Shown here: positions 26,587 through 34,511 of the stretch, piece after piece
Numbering within the stretch: position 1 is the first letter of the stretch
Layout: each line of letters begins with the position of its first letter
From: Maribacter sp.
GTDB taxonomy: Bacteria > Bacteroidota > Bacteroidia > Flavobacteriales > Flavobacteriaceae
Reading direction: 5' to 3'
Length of the DNA stretch: 40,936 bases
Assembly (NCBI RefSeq): GCF_016744255.1
Contig: NZ_JADGES010000021.1
Location: 1-40,936 of the forward strand
Notes under the pieces: generated by a model
Database searches by the model: none
Told to the model about the DNA's origin: nothing
Seen by the model: only the letters and a program-made list of their open reading frames with translations
Position numbers and translations under genes: made by a program

Positions 26587-26616
26587 CAAATATATAATAG
26601 TTTTTGGTTTACCCAA
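26587..26616 (-). promoter_or_regulatory. tRNA-Val promoter
   Basis: Read on the minus strand, TTG (26616-26614), a 19-base spacer and TATATTTG (26594-26587) form a perfect Bacteroidota promoter. The predicted start falls about 9 bases before the tRNA 5' end. It fits in the 62 bases between the folC stop and the tRNA. Confidence 0.8.
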
Positions 26617-26634
26617 AAGAAAAAAAGAAAATTT

Positions 26635-27846
26635 TTAAACTATTTCTGCGACCACAAAATTACTGCCTCCAACAAAAATAAAATCGGATTCCTTTGCATT
26701 TTCTTTCGCTGCAATTAAAGCTTCTGAAACTGAGTTAAATACATTTCCGTTTAACCCAAAATCACTTGCTTTTTTCTTTAAATTCTGTGCATCTAATCCT
26801 CTAAAAATATTTGGCTTACAAAAATAATATTTTGCCGTTCTAGGGAAAAAAGGCAAAACAGATTCTAAATTTTTATCTTTTACAAAACCTAAAACAATAT
26901 GTAAATCTGTAAAAGATTGCTTTTTTATCTGATTAAGCACCAAAGACAACCCTTCTTTATTATGCGCCGTATCGCAAACAACGATAGGGTTACGATCCAA
27001 AACTTGCCATCTCCCTAAAAGACCAGTGTTGTTCACCACATTTTTTAAGCCTGCCCTTATATCCGCTTCTGAAACTTTAAAATTTTCCAAAGTTTTTATC
27101 AAGGCAACTACTCCTTTAATATTCTTTATTTGATATTCTCCCAGTAAAGCGGTTTTATAGTCTTTTGTTATAACTGTACTAGCATAACATAATTTTGCAT
27201 TTTTATTCGCTGCAACCTTATTAAATATATCCGCAACCACTTCTTGGTGCTCACTTATAACAACAGGAACATTTTTCTTTATAATCCCTGCTTTCTCGAC
27301 AGCGATTCTAAGTAAAGTATCTCCTAATAAATCGGTATGATCTAAACCAATATTAGTTATCAAAGTAGCTTCTGGTATAATAATATTTGTAGAATCTAAT
27401 CTACCTCCCAGACCCACCTCAATTATAGCAATATCCACTTTTTCATTGGCAAAATAACCAAATGCCATTCCCACAGTCATTTCAAAAAAAGATAGGCCAT
27501 TGGCCTCAAAAAAAGCTTTATTCTCTTTTACAAAATCAACCACAAATGACTCGGATACTGGTACTCCATTAATCCGAATGCGCTCTCTAAAATCCTTTAG
27601 ATGTGGTGATGTATACAAACCAACCTTATATCCTGCTTCTTGCAGAATAGACGCAAGCATGTGACTGCTAGAACCTTTTCCATTAGTTCCACCTACGTGT
27701 ATACTTTTAAATTTCTTATGTGGGTTCTGTAAATGTAGCACTAGCTTTTTTATATTATCTAGCTTTCCATTAAAGGCCGATTTTCCTTTTTGTTGATACA
27801 TTGGAAGTTGTCCAAACATCCAATCTAAAGTCTCTGGGTAGGTCAC
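26635..27846 (-). CDS. folC: Folylpolyglutamate/dihydrofolate synthase
   Basis: This 403-residue Mur-ligase-like enzyme makes dihydrofolate from dihydropteroate and glutamate and/or extends the folate glutamate tail. It has the ATP loop GGTNGKGSS (52-60), TSPHL, the motif EVGLGGRLDSTN, TNIGLDHTDLLG and DTAHNKEG, all family hallmarks. Whether it is bifunctional cannot be read from the sequence. Its start overlaps the stop of tonB by 4 bases, so it is the last gene of the nhaD-exbB-exbD-tonB-folC run. Confidence 0.94.
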   Translation of the reverse strand: MTYPETLDWMFGQLPMYQQKGKSAFNGKLDNIKKLVLHLQNPHKKFKSIHVGGTNGKGSSSHMLASILQEAGYKVGLYTSPHLKDFRERIRINGVPVSESFVVDFVKENKAFFEANGLSFFEMTVGMAFGYFANEKVDIAIIEVGLGGRLDSTNIIIPEATLITNIGLDHTDLLGDTLLRIAVEKAGIIKKNVPVVISEHQEVVADIFNKVAANKNAKLCYASTVITKDYKTALLGEYQIKNIKGVVALIKTLENFKVSEADIRAGLKNVVNNTGLLGRWQVLDRNPIVVCDTAHNKEGLSLVLNQIKKQSFTDLHIVLGFVKDKNLESVLPFFPRTAKYYFCKPNIFRGLDAQNLKKKASDFGLNGNVFNSVSEALIAAKENAKESDFIFVGGSNFVVAEIV

Positions 27847-28736
27847 TCTCCTAATTTAAAATTGACAACAACAAAACCTACTTGCTGACTTGGAGCATTA
27901 GAATCTAAGTTCCATTTATGCTTAAAAGCCGTTCTTTTAGCAGGTTCTAATAGACATGGATTATTGTTTGTTGTTCCTTGTACTCCAGGCATAGCACTTA
28001 TTACTTTTCCGTTTCTATCTACAATTATCTTTACTACTACTCGACCAGCTTCATTACACTCTTGTGCAACTTTCCCTTTATTCACCAAAGATCTTCCATT
28101 TAACCCATAACCACCAGTACCGCTACCAGAACCAGGACCATAATAGCTAGTAGCATAAGGATTTCCTTCTGATTCCCCTTTATCCCCTGCTCTATTATCG
28201 TCTCCCTCACTACCAGATGCTGTTCCGTCTGATTTATTTAAACCGCCCATCATAGCATCTAACTTTGCTTTTTTTGCTGCCTTTTCTTTTTTTATTTTTT
28301 CTTGAGCATCGTGTTTCTCCTTAGCCACGCGTGCAGCCTCAGCTTTTGCTTTTTTAGCCGCATTATCTGCCTTTTTTTTCGCTTCTTGCTGTTGTTTTAT
28401 TTTAATAGATTCTTCACTCTCTTGTGTAAGTACTTTTTCAGCAGGAGCCTCTTTTACAACCTCTTGCTCTGAAACTTGTTCTTGTATTTGTTCTTCAACC
28501 TCTTCTTGCATAGTCTCTTCAGGAGGAGTATCTAAAGGTTCTGACTTAATCTTTTCTTTAGGTTGCACTTTACCGCTTCCAAAACTTGTAGTACCAAAAT
28601 TTACAGAAATACCATTTTCTTCTGGAGGATCCATATAGGTAAGTCCAATATAAAACAATACAAGGAGTAGCACACTCAATAAAAGCGTGGTAATAGTGAA
28701 AGAGTTTTTCTTGTGTTTAGTGTCTAAAAATGCCAT
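27843..28736 (-). CDS. tonB: Energy transducer TonB (TolA-like long linker)
   Basis: This 297-residue protein has one N-terminal membrane anchor (about 16-33). An acidic, glutamate-rich span (about 55-110) follows, then a lysine/alanine-rich stretch resembling the TolA helix (about 110-165) and a Gly/Ser linker. The C-terminal TonB domain (about 215-297) contains GRVVVKIIVDRNGKVI. In the family the anchor binds ExbB-ExbD, the linker spans the periplasm and the end domain pulls on an outer membrane partner. Its ATG shares a base with the exbD stop (TAATG) and its end overlaps folC. The charged TolA-like middle leaves open a TolA-like role in outer membrane upkeep. Confidence 0.88.
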   Translation of the reverse strand: MAFLDTKHKKNSFTITTLLLSVLLLVLFYIGLTYMDPPEENGISVNFGTTSFGSGKVQPKEKIKSEPLDTPPEETMQEEVEEQIQEQVSEQEVVKEAPAEKVLTQESEESIKIKQQQEAKKKADNAAKKAKAEAARVAKEKHDAQEKIKKEKAAKKAKLDAMMGGLNKSDGTASGSEGDDNRAGDKGESEGNPYATSYYGPGSGSGTGGYGLNGRSLVNKGKVAQECNEAGRVVVKIIVDRNGKVISAMPGVQGTTNNNPCLLEPAKRTAFKHKWNLDSNAPSQQVGFVVVNFKLGE

Positions 28737-29122
28737 TAATTTGGTCGCACTGCCAAAATAACCTTATAACTATTCCTATTGGCAATATCCATAACGTTTA
28801 CTGCTTCTTTAATAGCAACACTTTCTTCTGCTCTAAGAATAATAGTGGGTTTCTCTTGTCCTTCTAGTGCCTTTTTTAATTCAATTTCAATATATTCTCC
28901 GTTAATTCTCTCGTCATTAACGTAGTACTGTAAATTCTTATCTATACTAACAGATACATTTTGTGTATTAGTAGATTTTCCTTTCGCCTTAGGCAATAAC
29001 AAATCTAACGCATTTGGAGAGTTTGCTGTAAGCATAAAAAATATCAATAACAAAAAAACTATATCTGTCATTGAAGACATACTAAAGTCTGGACTTACTT
29101 TATTTCTTCCTTTTAGTTTCAT
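28736..29122 (-). CDS. exbD: ExbD/TolR-type biopolymer transport protein
   Basis: This 128-residue protein has a single membrane helix (about 18-34) carrying the conserved aspartate D20 in MTDIVFLLLIFFML, which carries protons in this family. A periplasmic ferredoxin-like domain follows. It works with ExbB and TonB as the proton-driven motor. It starts 9 bases after exbB and its stop overlaps the tonB start. Confidence 0.93.
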   Translation of the reverse strand: MKLKGRNKVSPDFSMSSMTDIVFLLLIFFMLTANSPNALDLLLPKAKGKSTNTQNVSVSIDKNLQYYVNDERINGEYIEIELKKALEGQEKPTIILRAEESVAIKEAVNVMDIANRNSYKVILAVRPN

Positions 29123-29131
29123 ATAACAATT

Positions 29132-29824
29132 CTATAGAGGTTCATTTAATAAATCTAAGAACTCTACAGCATTAGCTTCCATTTTATGAACCACCTTATC
29201 CGTTCTATTGACTAAATGATTATATCCTATATATGCTATAATACCTACGATTAAACCTGCTACTGTTGTTGTCATTGCCGTGTATATTCCAGAAGCCAAG
29301 GATCCCATTTCTGCTTGCCCCCCGCTACTTGCCATTTCATGGAATGCCAAAATCATACCAATTACGGTTCCAAGGAAACCAATCATTGGTGCTGCTCCTG
29401 CCACAGTTGCCAAAATACTGACATTTTTTTCTAACTTATATACCTCTAAAGTCCCCGCATTTTCAATAGCTGTATTTATATCATCCAAAGGTTTCCCTAT
29501 TCTAGATACACCTTTCTCTGTTAACCTGGCTACAGGCGAATCTGTCTGCGCACATAATAACTTAGCAGCTTCTAACTTTCCATTCGTTACATAGTCCCGA
29601 ATTTGATTCATGAAATTTTTATCAATTTTAGAAGCCGCATTTACTGCTAGTAATCGCTCAAAATAAATATATAAAGCAACAGCTAGCATAATAAATAGTA
29701 CAGAAATGATAATTACACTACCTGTTCCACCATTAAAAATTAGGTCTATTACAGACAATGTTTTTTCTTCGGAGATTACCTCTCCGGTAGCAGCATCTTG
29801 TGCCAAATCTTGAAACAGTAACAT
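29132..29824 (-). CDS. exbB: ExbB/TolQ-type proton channel protein
   Basis: This 230-residue protein belongs to the MotA/TolQ/ExbB family. It has an N-terminal membrane helix (about 37-58), a cytoplasmic region, and two later helices (about 135-160 and 180-205) with the family motif LGTVIGMILAFHEMA. The stretch before it (ILATVAGAAPMIGFLGT) is also typical. The long N-terminal extension TGEVISEEKTLSV lies outside the membrane. It forms the channel of the ExbB-ExbD motor. It is 50 bases after nhaD. Confidence 0.94.
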   Translation of the reverse strand: MLLFQDLAQDAATGEVISEEKTLSVIDLIFNGGTGSVIIISVLFIMLAVALYIYFERLLAVNAASKIDKNFMNQIRDYVTNGKLEAAKLLCAQTDSPVARLTEKGVSRIGKPLDDINTAIENAGTLEVYKLEKNVSILATVAGAAPMIGFLGTVIGMILAFHEMASSGGQAEMGSLASGIYTAMTTTVAGLIVGIIAYIGYNHLVNRTDKVVHKMEANAVEFLDLLNEPL

Positions 29825-29874
29825 ATAATTTCTCTTATTGAATTTGCCTTTATAACGGTATTTTAGCTTTTAAA

Positions 29875-31212
29875 TTATCCGTGGAATACAAAATCGCGTA
29901 ATAAAATAAATACGACAGCTCCAGAAAGAAAACCAATGAGTGCCAACCAAGCTATTTTCTTAAAATACCAGAAGAAATCTATTTTTTCCATTCCCATAGC
30001 AACAACGCCAGCGGCAGAACCAATAATTAGCATACTACCACCTGTTCCGGCAGAATAAGCAATAAAATGCCATAATGGATTATCCATTCCTTCTGAGAAC
30101 ATCCCCATACTTGCAGCAACTAAAGGCACATTATCAATAACTGCAGAACCAACACCAAATAACATTACTACGATATCTGTATTAGGAATTGCAGAATTTA
30201 GACTCTCAGCGTAGTGAAATAGCATCCCTAAAGACTCCAAAGCCGCCACCGCAAGTAATATTCCTAAGAAAAATAATATACTTGGTAGCTCTATTTTAGA
30301 TAAAGAATGATGCACTGGGCTATGATGACCCGCTGTATCATCGCCTTCTCCTTCTACATTAGATATACTAAATTTAGAATTACTATATATTTCTGCAAAT
30401 GTTGCTACTACAGCAAGAGAAAGCATCATCCCTACATAAGGAGGTAAATGCGTAATTGTTTTAAAGAAAGGGACAAAAACTATTGCTCCCAATCCTAAAT
30501 ACAACATTGTAGAACCAAACTTAGATTTAGGCTCCTCCAAACTACCTAGCTCACTATCTATATTCCCTTGAAAAGCTTTAAATCTACTCGCTACTATAAC
30601 AGGAACGACCATACAAACTATAGACGGCAACAATACATGTTTTACTAACTGAAGCGCAGATACCTTATCCGCTATCCACAACATAGTAGTAGTAACATCC
30701 CCAATAGGAGACCAAGCCCCTCCTGCATTTGCTGTTATTATTATCATACCAGCAAACCAAAGTCTTGTATCTCTATCCTTTATCACTTTTTGAAGAATAG
30801 TTATTAAAACAATAGTAGCAGTTAAATTATCAATTATAGCCGATAAAACAAATGCCAGAATAGAAAATAGCCATAACAACTTACGTTTACTTCTTGTTCG
30901 TATATACCCTTTAATAGTAGCAAAACCATCAAAATAATCTATAATCTCTACTATTGTCATTGCCCCTAGCAAGAACACCAAGATTTCCGCAGTCTTCCCT
31001 AAATGATGGAGTAAAATTTCATCAATATGAGTAGGCTCTAATTCTCTCAGTTCTGCATTTACCTCGAAAACAGGCATATGCGTAAGTGCAATAATAGCCC
31101 ACAATATAGCCATCATAGCCAATGCAGGTATTAATTTGTCAATTTTAAGATTATGTTCTAAGGTAATGGCTAAATATCCCGCCAAAAAAACAATAATAAT
31201 AATGGTTTCCAT
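29875..31212 (-). CDS. nhaD: NhaD-family sodium:proton antiporter
   Basis: This 445-residue inner membrane protein has about 12 helices. It carries family motifs such as AIIDNLTATIVLITIL, NAGGAWSPIGDVTTTMLWI and AVIDNVPLVAA, with acidic residues inside membrane segments as expected for cation exchange. A histidine-rich short loop (HHSPVHHS) occurs near residue 300. In the family it swaps Na+ or Li+ for H+ and is common in marine bacteria. It leads the run to exbB-exbD-tonB-folC, so sodium export and the proton-driven motor may share a message. A possible minus-strand -7 element TAATTTTG lies at 31409-31402, but the TTG spacing of 26 is too long. Confidence 0.9.
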   Translation of the reverse strand: METIIIIVFLAGYLAITLEHNLKIDKLIPALAMMAILWAIIALTHMPVFEVNAELRELEPTHIDEILLHHLGKTAEILVFLLGAMTIVEIIDYFDGFATIKGYIRTRSKRKLLWLFSILAFVLSAIIDNLTATIVLITILQKVIKDRDTRLWFAGMIIITANAGGAWSPIGDVTTTMLWIADKVSALQLVKHVLLPSIVCMVVPVIVASRFKAFQGNIDSELGSLEEPKSKFGSTMLYLGLGAIVFVPFFKTITHLPPYVGMMLSLAVVATFAEIYSNSKFSISNVEGEGDDTAGHHSPVHHSLSKIELPSILFFLGILLAVAALESLGMLFHYAESLNSAIPNTDIVVMLFGVGSAVIDNVPLVAASMGMFSEGMDNPLWHFIAYSAGTGGSMLIIGSAAGVVAMGMEKIDFFWYFKKIAWLALIGFLSGAVVFILLRDFVFHG

Positions 31213-31555
31213 TCTGGGTAGGTTTAAATTAAATTAGTTGTTTCAGTGTAATTTCTAAATCCTAAATAATTGTTTATACTAAACTTTGAAGAATTTTTGC
31301 TAAAGATATTCAAAATTGGCTTTTTATCCACACAAGAAGCTGTAGAAATATGAATAAAATAAATTTGCAAACTTTTTACTTCAAACCACACAAAATCATA
31401 ACAAAATTAATAAAACTAGAAAAGAAGATAATCTGCAACAAATAAAAACACTTTACTTAAGCCTTATATATTACACTATTGAAAATACCCAATATAAAAA
31501 AGAGACGCTCATTAAATGAACGCCTCTTTTTATTTAATTTACTCAAGACCTAATT
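31213..31555. other. 343-base intergenic region before nhaD
   Basis: There is no gene in this gap. It holds the terminator of the amino acid dehydrogenase at its right end (31496-31531) and, to its left, AT-rich sequence that probably contains the nhaD promoter and a leader of perhaps 180 bases. A six-base TTTGAA/TTCAAA pair near 31285-31312 is the only other structure I see. Confidence 0.5.
31496..31531 (-). terminator. Terminator after Glu/Leu/Phe/Val dehydrogenase
   Basis: AAAAAGAG and CTCTTTTT pair at the base, CG and CG in the middle and TCAT and ATGA at the top, with two mismatched positions. T follows on either side. It lies 25 bases past the stop of the dehydrogenase. Confidence 0.75.
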
Positions 31556-32788
31556 TTAGACCAATTGCTTCAGTGCAATTTCAAAACCAGTTTTACTAAT
31601 ATTAAGTTTAGAAGGATTCTGTTTGTATATGTTTAATATAGCTTCCTTAATAGTATTGGAGGTATCTGAAAAAATCAACTCATCATCTATCCCTACTCTT
31701 TTTTCCATAAAATAAGCAAAAACTCTTGCCATTCCGCAGTTAGAAATAAAATCGGGTATCAAACTTACTTTCCCATCGGTATATTCCATTATAGAGCCAA
31801 AGAATATCTCTTTATCGGCAAAAGGCACATTAGCGCCACAAGATATAACCTCTAAGCCAGTATCTATCATTTTTGATATTTGCTCTTTGGTAATTAATCT
31901 AGATGCGGCACATGGAACAAAAATTTCCGTAGCCAATGTCCAAATACGTTCATTAATTTCAGCAAAGGGAACAAAATCTTCCCTTGAAGCCACTAAAGTA
32001 TTCCCCTTTTTATTCAAAAAGAGGGCTTTAATCTCATCAAAAGAAAAACCATCTTCCTTAATAACACCACCATCGCGATCTATAATACCGACTATTCTAG
32101 CCCCCATTAGAGCTAAATAATAAGCTGCGGCACTACCTACATTTCCAAATCCCTGAATAACCGCTCTTTTCCCCTTTACATTACCTCCATAAATAGTGTA
32201 ATAATGTTTCACAGCCTCCGCAACGCCATAACCAGTAATCATATCTGCAACTGTATATTTTCTAGAGACCTCAGGAGAATATTTGGTATTTTCTATTGCC
32301 TTTATAACCCCCAATCTAAGCTGACCAATTCTATTTATCTTATCTGCTTCTGTAGGTTTAAAATGACCATTAAAAACTCCTTCTTGCGGATGCCATACTC
32401 CTGCATCCTCCGTAATAGGAATTACTTCATGAATTTCATCTACGTTTAAATCTCCTCCAGTACCATAATAACTTTTTAACAGTGGAGCAACCGCTCTATA
32501 CCAACGCTCTAAAACTCCTTTTTTTCTTGGATCACTAGGGTCAAAATTAATTCCAGACTTAGCGCCGCCAATTGCAGGCCCCGATACTGTAAACTTCACT
32601 TCCATGGTTTTCGCCAAGGACAAAACTTCGTTTACATCTAAACCTTTTCGCATTCTTGTTCCTCCACCAGCAGCACCACCTCTTAAAGAGTTAATTACGG
32701 TCCATCCTTCGGCCTCAGTTTCCGGGTCTTTCCAATTAAAAACTATTTCTGGTTGTTTATTCTCGTATATATGCAGTAATTCTTTCAT
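31556..32788 (-). CDS. Glu/Leu/Phe/Val dehydrogenase
   Basis: This 410-residue oxidoreductase deaminates an amino acid to its 2-oxo acid with NAD(P). It has RGGAAGGGTRMRKG, the catalytic lysine K77 in PAIGGAKSGINFDP, D113 in GGDLNVDE and the Rossmann motif GFGNVGSAAAYY. Later comes AASRLITKEQ near the substrate end. The N-terminal half is shorter than in hexameric glutamate dehydrogenases and looks closer to the leucine/valine/phenylalanine group, so the true substrate is open. It has a perfect promoter and a leader of about 138 bases that holds a small hairpin. It faces away from the acyl-CoA dehydrogenase. Confidence 0.88.
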   Translation of the reverse strand: MKELLHIYENKQPEIVFNWKDPETEAEGWTVINSLRGGAAGGGTRMRKGLDVNEVLSLAKTMEVKFTVSGPAIGGAKSGINFDPSDPRKKGVLERWYRAVAPLLKSYYGTGGDLNVDEIHEVIPITEDAGVWHPQEGVFNGHFKPTEADKINRIGQLRLGVIKAIENTKYSPEVSRKYTVADMITGYGVAEAVKHYYTIYGGNVKGKRAVIQGFGNVGSAAAYYLALMGARIVGIIDRDGGVIKEDGFSFDEIKALFLNKKGNTLVASREDFVPFAEINERIWTLATEIFVPCAASRLITKEQISKMIDTGLEVISCGANVPFADKEIFFGSIMEYTDGKVSLIPDFISNCGMARVFAYFMEKRVGIDDELIFSDTSNTIKEAILNIYKQNPSKLNISKTGFEIALKQLV

Positions 32789-32861
32789 AAGAATTGATTG
32801 TAATAAATTAATATATGCTATTTGTTTTCTAAGTAATCTCCGAAAAAAATAAAATGTGTTT

Positions 32862-32875
32862 CCCCAAAAATGGGG
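32862..32875 (-). promoter_or_regulatory. Hairpin in the dehydrogenase leader
   Basis: CCCCA and TGGGG enclose AAAA. On the minus strand the hairpin sits about 74 bases before the ATG at 32788, and the following 30 bases are T-rich (about 32860-32840). It could be a weak attenuator or a simple spacer. I see no match to a named riboswitch. Confidence 0.35.
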
Positions 32876-32931
32876 TTACTGCTGTGTCATATTAATTTAT
32901 TAAATATCAATTCTAGTAATACATAGGAGAG

Positions 32932-32962
32932 CAAATATATACTATAGCCTCTGTTTATACAA
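32932..32962 (-). promoter_or_regulatory. Promoter of the Glu/Leu/Phe/Val dehydrogenase
   Basis: Read on the minus strand, TTG (32962-32960), a 20-base spacer and TATATTTG (32939-32932) make a perfect Bacteroidota promoter. Transcription should begin near 32926, leaving a leader of about 138 bases before the ATG. Confidence 0.75.
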
Positions 32963-33041
32963 AATTTTATTCTAGTCAATTATACGAATATCGCATTATA
33001 AACTTATATTAGCACCTATATTTTATCATAATTTCAATTAT

Positions 33042-34184
33042 ATGGACTTTACCTTAACAGAAGAGCAAAAGCTAATACAGCATGCCGCAAGAGATTTTGC
33101 GCAAAACGAATTACTTCCTGAAGTAATAGAAAGAGATGACGCCCAAAGTTTCCCCACAAAGCAAGTTAAAAAAATGGGAGAACTTGGTTTTCTAGGAATG
33201 ATGGTAAATCCAAAATTTGGAGGCAGTGGTTTAGACACCATTTCTTATGCAATTGTAATGGAGGAATTATCTAAAGTAGACGCCTCTTCTTCTGTTGTAG
33301 TTTCTGTAAACAACTCTCTAGTTTGTTATGGTATTGAAGCATACGGAACCGAAGAACAAAAAGAAAAATACCTTACCAAATTAGCAACTGGAGAAATAAT
33401 TGGAGCCTTCTGTTTATCTGAACCAGAAGCTGGCAGCGATGCCACTTCTCAAAAAACAACAGCAATAGACAAAGGAGATCATTACATTATAAACGGCACC
33501 AAAAATTGGATTACCAATGGTAGCACCGCAAGCGTATATATTGTTATTGCCCAAACAGACAAAGACAAAGGCCATAAAGGCATAAATGCAATAATAGTAG
33601 AAAAAGGAACAGAAGGTTTTGAGATTGGCCCAAAAGAAAATAAACTAGGAATTCGTGGTAGCGACACCCATTCTTTAATGTTCAACGATGTAAAAGTTCC
33701 CAAACAGAATAGAATTGGTGAAGACGGATTTGGCTTTAAATTCGCAATGAAAACTTTATCCGGCGGCAGAATAGGTATTGCCTCACAGGCTTTAGGTATT
33801 GCTGCAGGAGCTTATGAACTAGCTAAAAAATACGCTAAACAACGTAAGGCATTTGGAACAGAAATTTCTAATCACCAAGCAATAGCTTTTAAACTCGCAG
33901 ATATGCATACTCAAATAGAAGCAGCGAGACATTTAGTATATAAAGCAGCTTGGGATAAAGACAACGGACACAACTATGACCTATCTGGCGCAATGGCAAA
34001 ACTATATGCATCACAAGTAGCTATGGACACTGCTGTTGAGGCTGTACAAATACATGGTGGAAACGGGTTTGTAAAAGATTACCATGTAGAACGATTAATG
34101 AGAGATGCTAAAATTACTCAGATTTATGAAGGCACTTCTGAAATACAAAAAATAGTTATATCAAGAAGTATATTAAAAGATTAA
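33042..34184 (+). CDS. Acyl-CoA dehydrogenase (short-chain/butyryl type)
   Basis: This 380-residue FAD enzyme adds a trans double bond at carbons 2-3 of acyl-CoA in beta-oxidation or branched amino acid breakdown. It shows FCLSEPEAGSDA and KNWITNG near the flavin, GGRIGIASQALGIA, the QRKAFG helix start and the end block IYEGTSEIQ. E363 is the expected catalytic base, at the MCAD/SCAD position in YEGT. The short length and the start MDFTLTEEQ fit the short-chain group, but chain length is not certain. Upstream TATATTTT (33017-33024) is one base off the -7 consensus, with no well-placed TTG. It is divergent from the amino acid dehydrogenase. Confidence 0.92.
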   Translation: MDFTLTEEQKLIQHAARDFAQNELLPEVIERDDAQSFPTKQVKKMGELGFLGMMVNPKFGGSGLDTISYAIVMEELSKVDASSSVVVSVNNSLVCYGIEAYGTEEQKEKYLTKLATGEIIGAFCLSEPEAGSDATSQKTTAIDKGDHYIINGTKNWITNGSTASVYIVIAQTDKDKGHKGINAIIVEKGTEGFEIGPKENKLGIRGSDTHSLMFNDVKVPKQNRIGEDGFGFKFAMKTLSGGRIGIASQALGIAAGAYELAKKYAKQRKAFGTEISNHQAIAFKLADMHTQIEAARHLVYKAAWDKDNGHNYDLSGAMAKLYASQVAMDTAVEAVQIHGGNGFVKDYHVERLMRDAKITQIYEGTSEIQKIVISRSILKD

Positions 34185-34210
34185 TCCAATTATTTTTTAC
34201 ACACAACACC

Positions 34211-34245
34211 TCTACCCTTTGCTTTTTAGGGTAGATTTTGTTTTA
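34211..34245 (+). terminator. Terminator after acyl-CoA dehydrogenase
   Basis: TCTACCCT (34211-34218) and AGGGTAGA (34228-34235) form an 8-bp stem with a nine-base loop, followed by the T-rich tract TTTTGTTTTATTTT. It starts 27 bases after the stop. Confidence 0.85.
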
Positions 34246-34459
34246 TTTTAACTTTATTTCTGTTACCTCCTTAATACTACTAGGGTTATTTGTTACAAAA
34301 TACTTAATCCTAAACATTACCCCCAAAAAACCTATCACAACCACCTTCAAAGCGTTACTTTTATCATTATGATAATTTTAACCTTACAAATATCTCTATT
34401 TACATATTTTTTAAGGTTTTATTATAATCATTGTATTTTTTTTTATCAATAAGTAATTA

Positions 34460-34494
34460 TTGCTGCGAAAAATTTAAATAAATTGATATTTTTG
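34460..34494 (+). promoter_or_regulatory. Candidate gltB promoter
   Basis: TATTTTTG (34487-34494) is a perfect -7 element, with TTG at 34460-34462 giving a 24-base spacer that is slightly long. The predicted start is near 34500, about 12 bases before the ATG at 34512, so the leader is short. Confidence 0.5.
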
Positions 34495-34511
34495 AAGAAA
34501 TACCATAATCT

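Larger units (their letters stand above)
34185..34511. other. 327-base intergenic region before gltB
   Basis: This gap contains the acyl-CoA dehydrogenase terminator (34211-34245), then about 200 bases of AT-rich sequence without a gene or a recognised riboswitch, then the gltB promoter region. A pyrimidine- and C-rich patch near 34318-34356 has no clear structure. Confidence 0.5.

Noticed and set aside
34246..34459. Possible riboswitch or regulatory RNA before gltB
   Set aside because: I find no conserved paired core, and the likely promoter lies downstream of this stretch, so it would not be in the gltB message.
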